NCBI GenBank assembly: GCA_030770545.1
Contig: CM061097.1
Coordinates: 2,232,501-2,296,500 of the forward strand
Direction of reading: 5' to 3'
Source of the DNA: Macropodus opercularis
Lineage: Eukaryota > Chordata > Actinopteri > Anabantiformes > Osphronemidae
Length of the DNA: 64,000 nt
Numbering within the stretch: position 1 is the stretch's first letter; each line of letters opens with the position of its first letter. Below are positions 28,641 to 41,700 of the stretch, in pieces. The notes below the pieces were generated by a model that did not search any database, was not told the DNA's origin, and was given only the letters and a program-made list of their open reading frames with translations. The translations under genes were made by a program, and so were the position numbers.

Positions 28641-29645
28641 GGGTGCATAAACCATGATGTTACAGTATGTGCCTAGCAGGGGAAGAATGGACGCAAACGG
28701 TCCTTGACAGTTATCATATTATAGTGTTCAGCCTCGGATCACACGATGGTGGAAGGCTCCATAGAAAAAATGTCACAGCGTCTCCACGCAGGGCCGATGT
28801 ATTGATTGGAACCCGGGGGACAGAAGGTGCTGTCATGTCAGCCGGCATATTGGCTCAGCTTAGCTTATTGATCATTTAATAGTTTTTGCCACGGCAGTCG
28901 ATTGCGATGCAGAGATTAATCAGCAACATCTACCTTCCCCAGTCAGGATGAGTCCTGCATGAAGCGTCGCGTCTTTTACCGGTTTCAGCTAAACTTACTA
29001 ACTAAAGTTTGTTAGGAAAGACGAGTAAATATAATAAAATCTCCTCTCTTTGCGTGAAAGGTTAGCATTTCAGGCAGGCGGGTCTCCAGGGCGCCGCTGT
29101 CCATCAATACCAGTTAAAGAATGTCTCTGTAGCCTACTAATACAAGGGCATTGGATTGTCGAACATACCCAGGTGCTTGTTTCCATTATAAATGAGGTCC
29201 TTAGTTGAGAATGCACAACAAAAAGAAAACAACCTTGGACTGTTCTCTGCTGTTTCTTCTGCTGTTTTATTTGTGTAGACACATGTCATCACAGCTGTCT
29301 TTGTTGTGTAGTCAACCAACAGTGTAGTTTACAGTGCAAATGAGTCGCCGAGCTGTTCAAATGTTTAGGTTTATTGAACGATAGAATTAAAATAGCGGCA
29401 CTGATGTGGAGCAATCTGTGACATTTGCTGTCCCTGCACTTTGTCAGCAGCTTCCTGAAGTTGCTTAATAATTCAACACAGAGAAAAAAAAAAGTTTTCA
29501 CACATGTGAGTAAGTAAACAGTGGGATGCCGTTGTTTACTCTCTATAAACGAAAGCTTGATGTAAAGTGTCAGCTCTTGTTTTTCTCTTTCATCTCCTCC
29601 TTTTCCACCCACACAGTGGCTGCCTTCGCTTTGGCTTAGGATGAA

Positions 29646-29674
29646 TCATCATCATCATCGTCGTCGTCATCATC
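29646..29674. repeat. TCA/TCG trinucleotide repeat
   Basis: Interrupted run of TCA units with an internal TCG block (catcatcatcgtcgtcgtca). A frame through it gives a poly-His tract, which is a by-product of the repeat. Confidence 0.85.
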
Positions 29675-32633
29675 CCTGTGCTCAGTTGTGGGGAGAACAG
29701 CTTTCCGGGCGTTTGGAGTCACAGAAACAGTTAGTCAGTCAAATTCTAGCGGAAAGCTTCACAGTATATCTGGAACAAAATCAGTTATATTTCACACAAA
29801 ACAAACCAAGGAAGTTTAGTTTAACGACTTAGTCACTGCCTCCAGAATCACAGGTGGGTATGAAAACACATCACAAAATGTGATCAACGCGTTAGAACCA
29901 TCACAGGTGCAGTTACGCATGTTTGCTGATGTCAGATCTTAAAACTCAACAGTGAGCCTAGATTGAGCATTTTTTGAACGTACTGTAGATTAAAACGAGC
30001 TCAATCCGACAAAGGAATGAAAAGGAAGAAAAACAAGGAGACTCACTGCCTTCATGTGGCAAAAACCAAACTCCTTTTTCAGTGGCCTGGCGTTTAAACA
30101 GCATCAGATTTATGCCTTAAACAACACGCTGTTGTCTCAACTTGACAGGATGCTTGTAGCTATTTGATACCGTCTGTTAATTATTACATTTTCTTACATG
30201 GTCATTTAAGTTGGACTTGTTGCAAATGTACATTCGTGCAATTTCCAAATGCCTTTCGTGTGCAGACAGATAATACTATATGTGAGACCCTCTGGGTGTC
30301 AGTAAATACATTTTATGGTTCCACTGGTACAGAGCCCTTAAGTAGCCTCAGTAAATGGTTTTATAAGCCATCCACTCAAGCGTGATCTGTCTTTACCTGA
30401 AACTCTTTACCATTATCCCTCACATATTACCACTGATACAATTTATTTCAGGCAATTGCGGCACAGACCAATGATTCCCTTGACTGATTCTATTTCTTCC
30501 AGTGAAAATCTGCCCTGGTGCTTCAGAGTGAGTCACTCGCATGTCTGTGTCCTTTCGACACGGACATTACAGCAAAGTCCAGGAACCCTAATATTAGGAA
30601 AATCCAAATCACAGCCTGGTTTCCTTCTTGCGATTCAATTGTTCTATTTCTGGCTTTGACTGACTCGATTTTAAGAGGTTTGTCTAGACGGAGGTTACAA
30701 AGCGACTGAGGGTAAGAAGAGGGCCAGCTGCTACGGCTTCCTGCTGAAACCAAACTTCAAACAAGATTTATCATCGCTGACACTGAGAATAAACCGCCTT
30801 TAATCATTGCTGTCAACAGAATACTCAGCTGAATTTGTCTTAACTTATTGTACCTACACGCTAATTCATGCTTTTGCTTATTCCAGCGCACAGCTGAAAA
30901 CAAACACCTCGACATTGCGACGCAGGTGATTAGATCAACCTGCCAGCGATGGAACAATGAGCTGATTGATTGATTCAGATGTCAGTCAGACTAAACCAGC
31001 CCTGTTTTAATTATCCAAATCCACTCAAGGTCCCTGCAAACAAAGGCAGACGTACTACGTGTTATTGGTCCATTTCTGTTTCTAACGATGAGAGATGAGC
31101 GGCAGAAGGGCAGCTTGGGGGCTGAGGTGGTGCACGACTTCCTCAAAACACAAATTGTTACATAAATCATACCTTCATCATATATCAGTCCTGAAGATAA
31201 ACAGCATATTGATCTATTGCCTTTGATGATGTGAGGCGTAGTGGTGTGGAAAATGAGTTTCTTCCAGAAGACGTTCAAACTCCCACTCTCCAGAAGCAGA
31301 AGCAGCCCATTGCTTTATGCGTTTTGATGAACACACAGTCTTTGCAGTTGTTTTAATTGCAGCGTGTGCTTACTCAGGCTTTACAGTTAGGTTCTCAGTG
31401 AAGGGCTGCATACCATCGCTTTAAATGTTCTTCAGTCCTCAACCTTAGCCCTTGAATAAAAAAACAACTCGTTTCAAAGGTTCAAAACTAAATGTCTGGT
31501 TGGCTTTTAAAATCTCACTAACGATCTCAGAAATTATGTAACGATGAGCAGAATCTGAAATGTGGCCGAGCTTAAGGGATTCCCTCAAACTGAGTCCTGA
31601 AAGTCTGAGTAAACAGAACTGCGACGTGTAATTAAAAGCTTTACTGCGTGAAGACCAACAAGAAAACAGCACCCCGCTAAGTCCTCTTGATTCAGCAATA
31701 TGTGGCTTTAGTTAAATGGAGCCTTCCTGAGCTAAACAAAGGAGAATTGTTTGTTTGAAACAGATTGTTTTGATATTCAAATGTTGATGATTATTTGTAT
31801 TTCCAGCTGTCTGCAATGAAATGACTCCGAGACACTGACAGTCTGAGGCTTATAGAGTCAAACTACAGCTCATATAAAGTCATGGGGCTTTGTGCATGTC
31901 ACCTGCACAGATGTTACATAAAACGATTCCAACTCGTCTCCTGCTTAATTAAACACGGTAATATGCTATTTTATGTAAAGCAACGAATGGAGTGAACGTA
32001 GGATAAGATGACTACTCAGCAAAACCAGCCAAATATTCCGATTTCCAGCCGTAGCTCTAATAAAAAATGCAAATGATCTTGACGTGGAGGCTCAGGCCAC
32101 TGGACCGTTTCCTGAGAGTTACAGCGCAGGGTGTGCAGTGGAAACCAGTGAGCTGGAGCAAGATGTGGAAATAGAGACGACGCCCATCAGTTTCACTGTG
32201 GTAAAAGTACGGCGTCCTGTAAGAGGATGCAATCACTTGACAGCTGTTGATGGAATACACCGTGCTTTCATAGCAATTGTGCAATTTGTGTGCGTTTCAA
32301 TGAAAAAAATGCCCAAAATGCCCAAGAAATCCAGAGTCATACTGTGCTTGAATCAAAATGTCAGTTTTGGTGCTTTTGTAAAAAACGTGTTCAGAATAAA
32401 AAGGTGTAATAATAAGCAGAGTGACAAACAGAGCGAAAGCGTGCGGAGATGCCCACAGTACCGAGAGCCGGCTACGAACATAAGAGAAGGGAGGAAGACA
32501 GAAGCCTGCCGGGGGAACGTAGCTCTGCTCTGCGTCCCGACGCTCCGAGAGCAAGGAGAAGAAGATACAATGCAATATTCTCTTTGGAATTAATTCACCG
32601 TCTCTTCCCTAACAGCGTCTCATTTAGAGTTGC

Positions 32634-33020
32634 TTGCCTTCCTTGCTGTCTCAATCTGCTCCTCACTATCTCTGCCTCTGCCCCTTTTTCATCCGTCTCC
32701 TTTACTGTCTTGCTGTATCCATCCGGCTCTGTGCTCCAACCACCAGCAGCTCCCCTTCTACCCAGCACCACCTCTTTTCTCCCTTTACTGTCTCTCACCC
32801 TCTATTTCTTTGCCTAGGGCCTTTGTTAGACTGCCTTTGTGGTGAGAGCAGACAGAAGAGAGGGAGGCCTTGAACACGACTCAAGCAGTCTGATTGCAAA
32901 GGAGAGCATGAGAACCTGGAGACGTGGGGGGATGAGAGAGGGAAGGAGTGGATATGGAAAACCTCTTGTCCTCCTGACAGAGACAGAGAGGATGGGAAAG
33001 GAGAGGGAGCACACAGACAG
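32634..33020. other. Pyrimidine-to-purine strand switch
   Basis: From about 32634 to 32815 the plus strand is strongly pyrimidine-rich, with long CT stretches such as 'cttttctccctttactgtct'. From about 32838 to 33020 it becomes strongly purine-rich, with stretches such as 'ggatgagagagggaaggagt' and 'aggatgggaaaggagaggga'. The boundary lies near 32830. Such paired blocks can fold imperfectly or form triplex-type structures, and they also create the overlapping short frames on both strands here. The position is about 2 kb upstream of the edil3 promoter-like region. Confidence 0.6.
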
Positions 33021-34729
33021 GTGCCGTATCCAGTTTTATAGAGGTTAACCTCATTAAAGTTGCCGAAAGCATCCTAGATAATAATGTCTCATGCTAATAT
33101 ACACACTAAGATTCAATTTAAGATTATTTCTGCATCCTAAAGATGATTTAGGTTCTCTGTTCATTTGGATGAGTCTGTGAAGTCGTCTTGTCCTTCAAGG
33201 GTTGAATTATTGTTGGGAAACAACCAGCATCCACTTGTAGCACTGTAGCGTTTGCTAGAAATAAAAACACTGTCCCCGCTTTTAGTGTGCGAAATAAAAA
33301 CAGCAGTAAATGAGTCAAATATGAGAAGGTCACTGTGTTTTCCAGACCGTTGCTCATCCTAAATGGGTCCCCGTGGTCTAAATGAGGATAGATGCACGTT
33401 GAGGAGAATTCATTGGTCTGAGCTCAGCCTCTCAACAAGCTGAGGGAAGCACAAGGGCGAAAGAGACGCAAGGAGTTGAGTTTGACAGAGGACTGGTTGT
33501 GCAGAGGTTTGGTGGCTCTAGGAGCCGTGTTCAGTTTGGCAGCTGCGACGGGTAGGAGGTCAAGTGGCCTCTGCTCAGTGCTCAGATTCACCTGCAAGCC
33601 TCCGTGGCCGACCGTCTCCTGTTTGGCTTATTGCCTCTCGTTCAGGCAGATGAAAGAAACGCAGGTATTACATTTGTCTGATTTTAACTTTTGGTTCTCA
33701 ATCGAACTTAAAATATTTCCAGTTTATTGTTATTTTTATTAGCAAATCATTTTTAATTGGCTGTAACCAGTGTTTTTCCTTAGAGAACGTACTGGTCTGC
33801 TGAGGCATTTCATTAGAATGATAGCTCACTTTACTGTGGCTACCGCAAATGATTTATTAGTCTTGACCAGGTGGGTACAGGTATAGGTCTCTATCAACAT
33901 TAAGCCATAAGACACTCGATGTGGTTCATGATTCATGACGAGGAGCTTGGAAACTCCTCAAGGTCAGACTGGCAACTGTAAGATGATGACATCAGCTCAA
34001 AGAATGAGCCTTCGCCTGTCCTCTGCTCAGCTGTGAGAAGGAGCCGCTATAGGAAAATAAAACCTCTGGTATTTTGTAAGAAATGCAGCCTGTATCATTA
34101 AAATGTCACCTGACCAGTTACTGACGTCATTGCGTCAAGGAGAGAATATTACATTTTAACATGTCTAACATTAGATACACTCACATCCTGACGGTCGAAG
34201 ACCATCTCCAACGAATCAGACACAACATCTAAGAAGAGAAACCCTTCATCACCTACCAGGGGCTAGTTGGTGTAAATCTGAACTGGCCAAAGTAAAATTG
34301 GTGCCAGAACCTAAAGCATTTAAATCATTTCAGCAGAGTTTTCTCATTGATGTCTGAGCTGAAGTGACCTTTTACTAAAACGCTCATATGCCATGAAAAG
34401 AACATATGTCTTCAGAGATAAACACATTATTTAATTTTGAAACGAAAGGAGACACAGGAGTAAAGTTTTCATTATTTGAAAAAGAAAAGATCGCAATTTT
34501 GAGGGAAACACCATAAAACATAGCCCCCACAGATGTTTTAATGTATGCTCTGAACATTACTGATTAAGTGGCACCTGCTTCTGAATGACCACTGTCCACT
34601 GCTTTCCTCTACAGAATAAAGTATGACGTTACGTGTGGAATTAAAGGGCACTCTCGGGTGGCTCTTATTTTGGAAATCTCCTCCGGAACACGGCCTATTG
34701 TGACACACTTGACGGAAGCTGTCCGGGAG
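33021..34729. other. Intergenic DNA upstream of edil3, no gene recognised
   Basis: No coding exon supported. The distal promoter of edil3 may extend into its 3' end. A CREB-type half-site TGACGT occurs at 34624-34629. Confidence 0.5.
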
Positions 34730-34950
34730 AAATAAGCGCACACGTCGCTCTCTCCACTACATCGCACCACTGCGGTAGGAGCGCGGACCTGGCAGCCGCT
34801 CGTCACTGGCTCCGGCTCCTCACATCCACCACATCCAGGCGGCGAGCGTCTCTGTGCCGACTTGACCGCAGAGCAGGACTTTACCTGGGGGGACACATGC
34901 CAAGAGCTCTGTGAGAGCGAAGCGGACAACTTTTGGCCACTGCCTCGAGT

Positions 34951-34960
34951 CTATTTTTAA
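34951..34960 (+). promoter_or_regulatory. MEF2 consensus site / TATA-like box
   Basis: CTATTTTTAA fits YTAWWWWTAR at every position and lies 49 bp before the edil3 start codon. If used as a TATA element it would imply a 5' UTR of only about 20-30 nt. If it is a MEF2 site it could lie in the promoter or 5' UTR. No experimental support is available here. Confidence 0.3.
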
Positions 34961-35008
34961 TCCCACATCTGCGTAACCTTGGAAGTCGAACGTGTTTATT
35001 GCCGGAGG

Positions 35009-35072
35009 ATGTTACCGCTACTCTTTTCCTTCGCCCTGTGTTTGGGCGCCGCTGTCCCGCAGCGTGTGAAAG
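35009..35072 (+). CDS. edil3: edil3 coding exon 1: signal peptide
   Basis: EDIL3 (Del-1) is a secreted matrix glycoprotein that binds alpha-v-beta-3 and other integrins. It acts in endothelial adhesion, restraint of leukocyte recruitment and clearance of apoptotic cells. This exon encodes MLPLLFSFALCLGAAVPQRV plus KG, with the Gly codon split by the intron. The hydrophobic core LPLLFSFALCLGAAV is a classic signal-peptide h-region, and the PQ..KG end matches the corresponding end of mammalian EDIL3 exon 1 (PQFGKG). The ATG at 35009 is the first in-frame ATG and has A at -3. The frame stays open upstream only to about 34979, without another ATG. The exon ends in a phase-1 canonical donor, G|GTGAGT. 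It sits at the 3' edge of a CpG-rich block, as expected for a first exon. In isolation it could be any secreted protein. The identity rests on the downstream linker and EGF exons in matching phase. Confidence 0.82.
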
Positions 35073-38000
35073 GTGAGTGGGGGGGCGAGCTCTCGTCAAC
35101 GTTGCCAGAACATTTACAGACGAGCCGAAAGTGGCCAGTGAAAGGATTTAAACGCGTGCCCTGAGCGGATGATGTGCAAAATACAATGTGCGCATGTGGT
35201 GGTTTGCGGTTAACCAGCCCGTCATTGCGCGTCCACACAAAACTACCGCTTGTAGCGTTAATTGAGTCAGTTGTGCTTAAACGGCACTTGTTTGAGTTGA
35301 TCGAGCACATTTAGCGCACGACGCCGTCCTGGTAGGAGCCAGGTCGGCGTGTGCGCCAGACGCTAGAAACGCGCCCTGCTCCGGTGTGTTGCGTGCCTCA
35401 CAGTGTTCATCCTTAGCTGTTTGGCTCCTCTGTGATGCTTCTACGGGATAATAAAAGCGGCTGCGTGGCCAGGTACGTAGGTCCCAGTCGAGCCTGAGAC
35501 GAAGAGGGTGGTACGTTCGCGTCAATAAAGCGATTAAAGAAGGAGAAATGGAAAATTGGGACACATCCTACCAATAAAAGGAGACGTGCAGGACCCAATT
35601 ATCTATTAGTTGCGCTGCCATTATTGACTAGAATGACATCAGGATTTCAGTTGCGCATTGCAAGTCTGATGTAGAACCAAGCCAAAATCTCCAGAGCGCC
35701 TCCTCCAGAGAAAACATTAATTTACCAGAGCCACTGAATGAGAGTTTGCTTCATTCACAGCCTCAGCTCCCTCCTTTGGTTATATGGGGACGGGAATATT
35801 TAAGCTTTGGTCCACGTACTGCATGTGGTCCATGAGCAGTGCCGGTGGGAGTCTTGCTGCCAAGGAGTGGGGTCATGCCAGCCTCTCTGTCTCTATTCAT
35901 TTAGCAACATGCTTGCCTCAGGAGCCACACATGTCAGACAGACAGCCCCAACACCAGGGGTGTGCCTTAAGCAGAGTTTCCAAGGCTGCCTAAGCCTCAC
36001 AGTGTCAACTCCGAGTCAGCCGGCAGACGACATAATACTCCCTGGTAGGCTGCCATAATGAATGCAGAAGGAGCAGGCAGCTGAGATGCCGTGGGTCGGT
36101 TTCAGAGCTCTGTGAGTTAAAAATACGCACCGAACTAGTCCCTCAATTAATCACATCCCAGTTAAATGTTGCGTCGTGTCCAACCGGAGTCCAGCTGTAA
36201 CCTCACGCACAGCGAGGAGCTGCTTGGAGATGCAGGCGGATGGAGGCTGTTGAGCATTGTTTCATTTGCGTGTCAGCTTGCTCAGCTACAGTGAGTCTGC
36301 TTTAGTGGAGCTGGCAGCTATTGTGGCAGGGTTTCTGAATAAATAGTCTTCAGAGCATCCAAACCCCGTCATGGGCAGCAGAGTCACACTAGAATACGCA
36401 GCCTGCTCTTGCTATTAGTCCTATTACTATTATTGTGTATTGCACAAATGCACATAGTGGCAGCAGGTGTCCCTTCACAGACAGCTGCTAACAAACTCTG
36501 TCGGGGATGTCACAGGACGCCCGTGTCCACTAAAACAAATTGATGGGGTAGAAACGTTCACCTTCAGGTGAAAGCGGCTGCATTGTTCCAAGTCAGTGTG
36601 CAATACATCACTTCCTCTGGTGGGTTACTGGTGCTGACTCCCGCACATTGTTGGGATCCTGCCTGTCTGCACGGACAAAGCACATGACTGCACCCATGGG
36701 GTTCTGTGGGATGCAAGATGCTTTTGTGTTCGTTTTAATTCGCTTTATGCATCTTAATTTCACTTAGTCTTGTTGTAATGGTTGCACAATGAGAGCCATT
36801 TAGGCAAATGGACAAGCATCTGGAGGCGCAGGGCCATTGCTGATCGCTGTTTATTTTACTGTTGCGGCTGAACACGGTTTGTCAAACGCAACGCAGGTAA
36901 AACGAGTGGTTGTGAGTTTCTGCCTCCACCAGCTGCTAATCGTGCTCACAGACTGCAGGTCTGTTGGTTCTAAACTTGAGGGAAGGGCTGACAGAAGCTG
37001 CCTATTTGCTAGCAGGGATGACATCTGGCACGTTTGGATAAACAAAGGGCCTGGATGGAAATGAGAGGCAGGGCTGTAACTTCATACTGAGATGGAGCCT
37101 CACCGCTGACAACCTACGGGAATAGTCCATCAACATTATGTTTGTCATGAGCTACAGTATTTTATGTATTGATCACTGCGGGTAAATAACCTCACTAGGC
37201 TTTTGTCTTACAGACGCACAGTTTTAGCTAAAGCAGCAGCACTTTGGTGAATCATTCGATTAAAATAAAAAGTAGGCAGCAACTTCAAATCAAATCAGTT
37301 TAAGCTAAAGGATCCGTTCATTCGTTGTATTTTGTATATACAACTGTGCATTAGATTCTTATCACTGACTCACATTTTATAAAACAAATATAAAATCATC
37401 ACTGCAGCCCTAGAATTGACCTTGAAAGTCCTAAAAAAGTTTCAGTAAACAGTAACCAGATATAAACATATATGTGAACGTGAATAAACAGCTGAAACGT
37501 CCCGGTTTACTTTACATGGAACTAATAAGTCCACTAGTTGTTTGAGTGCAGAATATTAAGGAGCTGCAGTAGGTTTGTGTTAATGATTGGAGATGGTTCT
37601 GTCGTCTGTCTAACGTTTGCTAATGAGGCTTCTGGTTGATGGATGCTTGACTTTTCATAGCCGTGACAGCCAGCCTACCCCCACCAGGCGGGGCCGGAGA
37701 TTTCACCCCAGTTTAAATGGCACAGACTTCAGAATAACCAACAGAGTCATATTAACTCGGCTTGATGACGACCTACATACGCGAACACATCGCATGTGTG
37801 TGTGTCTGAAAGTTGAGTCATGGCAGTTTTCATGTCTTTTTCCACAAATCCTTCTCCTGTGACATTGGTTACTGTCTGTAGTTCTAACGTGTTTGCAGAA
37901 CTTGATTGGACTATTCATCATCAGTGCAGATGTTCCTTAATCCCATTAATATTTGAAGGAGAGTTCATTTGTCTCCTCTGCTGACAAGTTAATGGATACA

Positions 38001-38777
38001 GGCTTTGTCTCCGATGTAGCCAGGCCTCTGTTGTCCTGCCTACATTTCATGCCTGACTTATTGGGAGGGCACATGAGGGACGGTACAGAGGACGTGGAGC
38101 TGTTGGGAGGATGGCGGTGCTTATGTGTCACTTGTCTCCCCTAATTCAATAATCACCTGACTAGCTAGAACTAATGTGTCAAATATACTATTGGATTTGG
38201 CAGCTTTTTTGGCTCCAGCCTGGATTTACAAAGTGACTTCAGGCTGATTAACTACTGTATCCATTCATATATCTGAGAGTAAAAAGGAGGCGAAATATAA
38301 AAGCCCCATCATCAGTAATTATCAGATTATGCCTGTTTTTAACTAATCTTTAAATCATTGTCTGATGTTTCTATTCACAAGATTTTGGTAACGTTAAATT
38401 TTCCCAGACGCTTTAGGGCTGATCGTTCACTATAATCAGCACATAGCTGTAGAAGAGCACACTTAAGCAGTGTGATATTTTTAGCCGTGTCCAATTTCAG
38501 GCAGTGGCTGTGCCAGGAATAAAAGCGAGAAAGAGCCTGTTCTGAGAAATTTGAATGTTTTGTTTGTCAGTTCATCTTGAGTGTGCTTCACTTCCTCAGC
38601 TACGAGCATTCAGCAGGACGTCTTTTCATAATTTGAACATTCATAAGACCACACGCGGGTTTAAGTCGTCCCACTGGGTCACGATTAATGACTCAACTTT
38701 TGGAAGCACTTGCAGTTCGACAACGTGTGTGTGTGCTAGAAATGAGCAGATAATGAAGTTCTATGATGTCTCGTAGC

Positions 38778-38794
38778 TTTTTTTGGGGGGGGGG
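38778..38794 (+). repeat. T7G10 homopolymer run
   Basis: Seven T followed by ten G. It is low complexity and prone to length variation and sequencing error. Confidence 0.9.
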
Positions 38795-41700
38795 TGCTAT
38801 GAGTTTGCTGAGGCTCACTAGGATCTAATAAAACATCTAAAAAAGAAAATCCATCATGAAATGGGTCAGAAATCCAGCTAATCAGTTTCAATGGATGGTC
38901 CAAATATGTAGTTGGGTGACGGTGTCAGTCCTGCTTCCCTGTACAGGAGCTGGGAGAAAAGCCGGTAACATAACAATAACAGTGATTAATATTTGTCTCT
39001 TAAACACAAACCTGATGGATCAACTGCTCTGTCAGTGAGTTTACCACCAATTAATGATGGCTGTCGGTTTTGAAATAACCTACACGATGCTCCCAACCAA
39101 ACTCATGTTGTGAGCCTTCACCTCTGTTCGCTCCACAGCTTGGTTTTCTTTTAAGCAAACGAACAACAAATATTTGAAATTCAACACTGCAAACGCCTCA
39201 GTCAAGCTCTGATCTGAGACACAGTCCTAAAGCTGCTTCTCACTCAGCGCATAAGAGCGGGAAGCTCGTGTTTCATCACTCTTGATCTTGTTAACTATAA
39301 GAACTTTACAGGAGTCTGTTATTTCCTGTAGGAAACAGAATAAACGCTGCAGTTTGAGCGAGCAGCGTGGCTCACATTTATGTGTTTCTCAGATGAGCGA
39401 ATTAAGGCATAACTGGGCAGCTGTGCTTGTTTGTGTGAGTAGAAAGAAGGTGGGAGGCAGGAATGCAACGCTCACTGGCGAATTCTTTACACGGGCCGGT
39501 GGGAGTGGCTGTTGAGTGCTCTGGACCAAGTCTTTTCGTCTGGGAGGAGGCGAAGCAGCATCAGTCGTTTATTATCAAGCCTGGTCTTGAGTGAAAGACT
39601 CCACCTTTCCACCGCAGATCAATAGGCAGAATAAATTCTTCCCGCTTAAGTGTTGCACTGCCTTGTGATTGTTTTAACTTCATCGTGAGACTAAAGCTCA
39701 GAGCGTTTCCAAGTTAAACACGTGCACGATCTTCAGTGTTTTGAAGACTGAGACAGTACATGTGTAATAGCTGCTTATTATATGTGTAGATAAACCATGA
39801 GCTGCGTTCACAGTGCGTGTGTAAGGTTCAGTTTCGTCAGGAGGTACGGCCCGCTCCTTCCATTTCCACTTAACTGAACCAATCTGCAGAGTAGGGCTGT
39901 AAGATCGGTTCGCTAGTCTGTGTGAGTATACGCCGATTATGGCCCAGGAAGTCAAACAGAAGCATAAAACATTTAAACCTATATCTAAGTGTGTCAATAA
40001 CTGAGTACGCAGTGTGCACGGGCGTGTTTGTGTTTGTGTGCTCGAAGCTTGGTGAGGTAACCCAGAAATGTCATCACACACCAGTCCAGGCAGCGATTCT
40101 GGCTCTTTCTCTCCGTCTGCATATGCATCCACACTTCACTCATCTGCCAAACAGCCAAACACCGTGGCTTTATTTAGTCGGCCTGTTCTCCAAGTAGTGC
40201 TGAACGCCACGTGTTGGTTGATGCTCTGAATCTGTACGCGCCACCTTCAGCTTGAAAGTATGTGATTTACTCAGATGTGAGGGAGCTGACTGGATTTTAG
40301 CCAAGTTCTTTTCACAGGGGTTATTTGACGTAATGTTGTGAAGTATACGCCGTCTATGAAGAAGTGAAGTGCAGGCTTTTTAAGTGGAATATCACCAGTC
40401 CAGATGTTCTAGATCACCCTTGGGGTTGTGTAGTACCAGACGTGGAGAGAGAGATGAGAGCCCGAATGGAAATCGCTTTTAATGTGAAGTTCAATGAACA
40501 GTAACCACTCACCTTCAAACTTCAAAGTAAAGCCCATTAGAAGCTGAAAGGGGATCATCTTCTCACACCGCACCTCATTCCATTATTTCTTTTAAAAGGG
40601 CAGCGGTTGCAACAAGTTGCACCATTTCAATAATTGTTGGGTACAGACACGAAGCCGATGATTAGAACAGGACTTTCGTCTTCTGAGAGGTGTGGGGCCT
40701 AATAAAGTGAAACATGTGCTGTTCGGTCACAACAGCGTGTCCTGAGGATTCACTCGTTCATCAGGGTGGACCGGAGCCAGGACTAACACGCTGGATGTGT
40801 TTCCTGTCACCGGGCCAACGCACACATTCTAGATGTTATGATAACAATAGCATTATAACGCAATCATTCAGTTTTTACAGGTCGCCTGGAATAATAGTAA
40901 TAAAGTATCTATAAAATAAACGTAGTGTGCAGTTGCAGATGTGCGACGGACAAACTGCTCATCTCGGTGTTGGCAGCTTGGGTTAGAGCGAGACGCGAGC
41001 TGGACAAGGATGGAGATGTCACATGGAACGAGATTGTTACGCTACGGATTAAGACACGTCACAGGGCTGGAGGGCGACCGGCCAATAATCCACCATGAGT
41101 ATGTCTATGTTTTGATGGTTAATTATTTAACCTTTCCTGAGTCGGTTGAATCAAGGACTGTAACTCGTGTTTTGTTTCCACGTTGCGCATCCAAGCTAAG
41201 CGCTGAGCGTAGCTTCCTATTTATACTTTGCCTCTCAACCAGGTAGTTTGTCAGCATGTACTCTGTATTATTCCCCACTGTTTGAAGCGTATGAAATATT
41301 TACCACTGCCAGCTTTTCAACCTGACTCAGCTTCTCTTGCTGCCTGTGCTCTATAGCGAATGCAGGTAAAGTCCCACTAAAGCAGCGTTGTGCTCTTTAG
41401 CAGTGTATTGTATCCAGCGCTGAAGCTGTGAAGAGTGCGACAACTTCCATTAGCAGCTGAAGTTCAGAGCTTGAAATCACAGGGTGTATTTTTAGCCACA
41501 ATCGATGCATCGAAGAGGAACCTCTGTGGGATACCTCTGTCGTTCTCTGTTTGTGTCCTTCTCTCAGGAAGTTATAATTATAACACATCAGTCTGCGGCT
41601 GCAGCTGGGCACGGATGTAGTGCGGATCAGACCGTGGGATGGGTTTGTGTTCGTGGTGTGTATTTTATTTCTCGAACGCATCCTTGTTTGCAGGATAGAG

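Larger units (their letters stand above)
20166..32630. other. Intergenic DNA, no gene recognised
   Basis: About 12.5 kb with no supportable exon. The longest open frame, which runs to 32593 and has 169 codons counted from a TTG, has no recognisable domain and a composition typical of translated non-coding DNA. Items of note are an exact POU octamer ATTTGCAT at 20393-20400, a perfect DR1 at 24303-24315, a TCA/TCG trinucleotide run at 29646-29674, and an AT-rich block at 28330-28640. Confidence 0.6.
34730..35110 (+). promoter_or_regulatory. edil3: CpG-rich promoter-like region and 5' UTR of edil3
   Basis: CpG dinucleotides become dense compared with the flanks, for example 'gcggtaggagcgcggacctg' and 'ccaggcggcgagcgtctctg', ending around the first coding exon and its donor. 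This is the expected position of a CpG-island promoter. At 34951-34960 the sequence CTATTTTTAA is an exact match to the MEF2 consensus (YTAWWWWTAR) and could alternatively act as a weak TATA-like element. A five-codon upstream frame starts at ATG 34897 and ends at TGA 34912-34914; it would matter only if the transcript begins upstream of it. The transcription start cannot be placed from sequence alone. Confidence 0.5.

Noticed and set aside
32084..32593. 169-codon open frame, the longest upstream of edil3
   Set aside because: It starts at a TTG, has no recognisable domain, signal or splice context, and is covered by an open frame on the opposite strand. This fits chance openness.
35150..35220. 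Cysteine-containing readthrough just after exon 1 considered as an exon extension
   Set aside because: It lies after a canonical GTGAGT donor, needs a different frame, and lacks EGF spacing.
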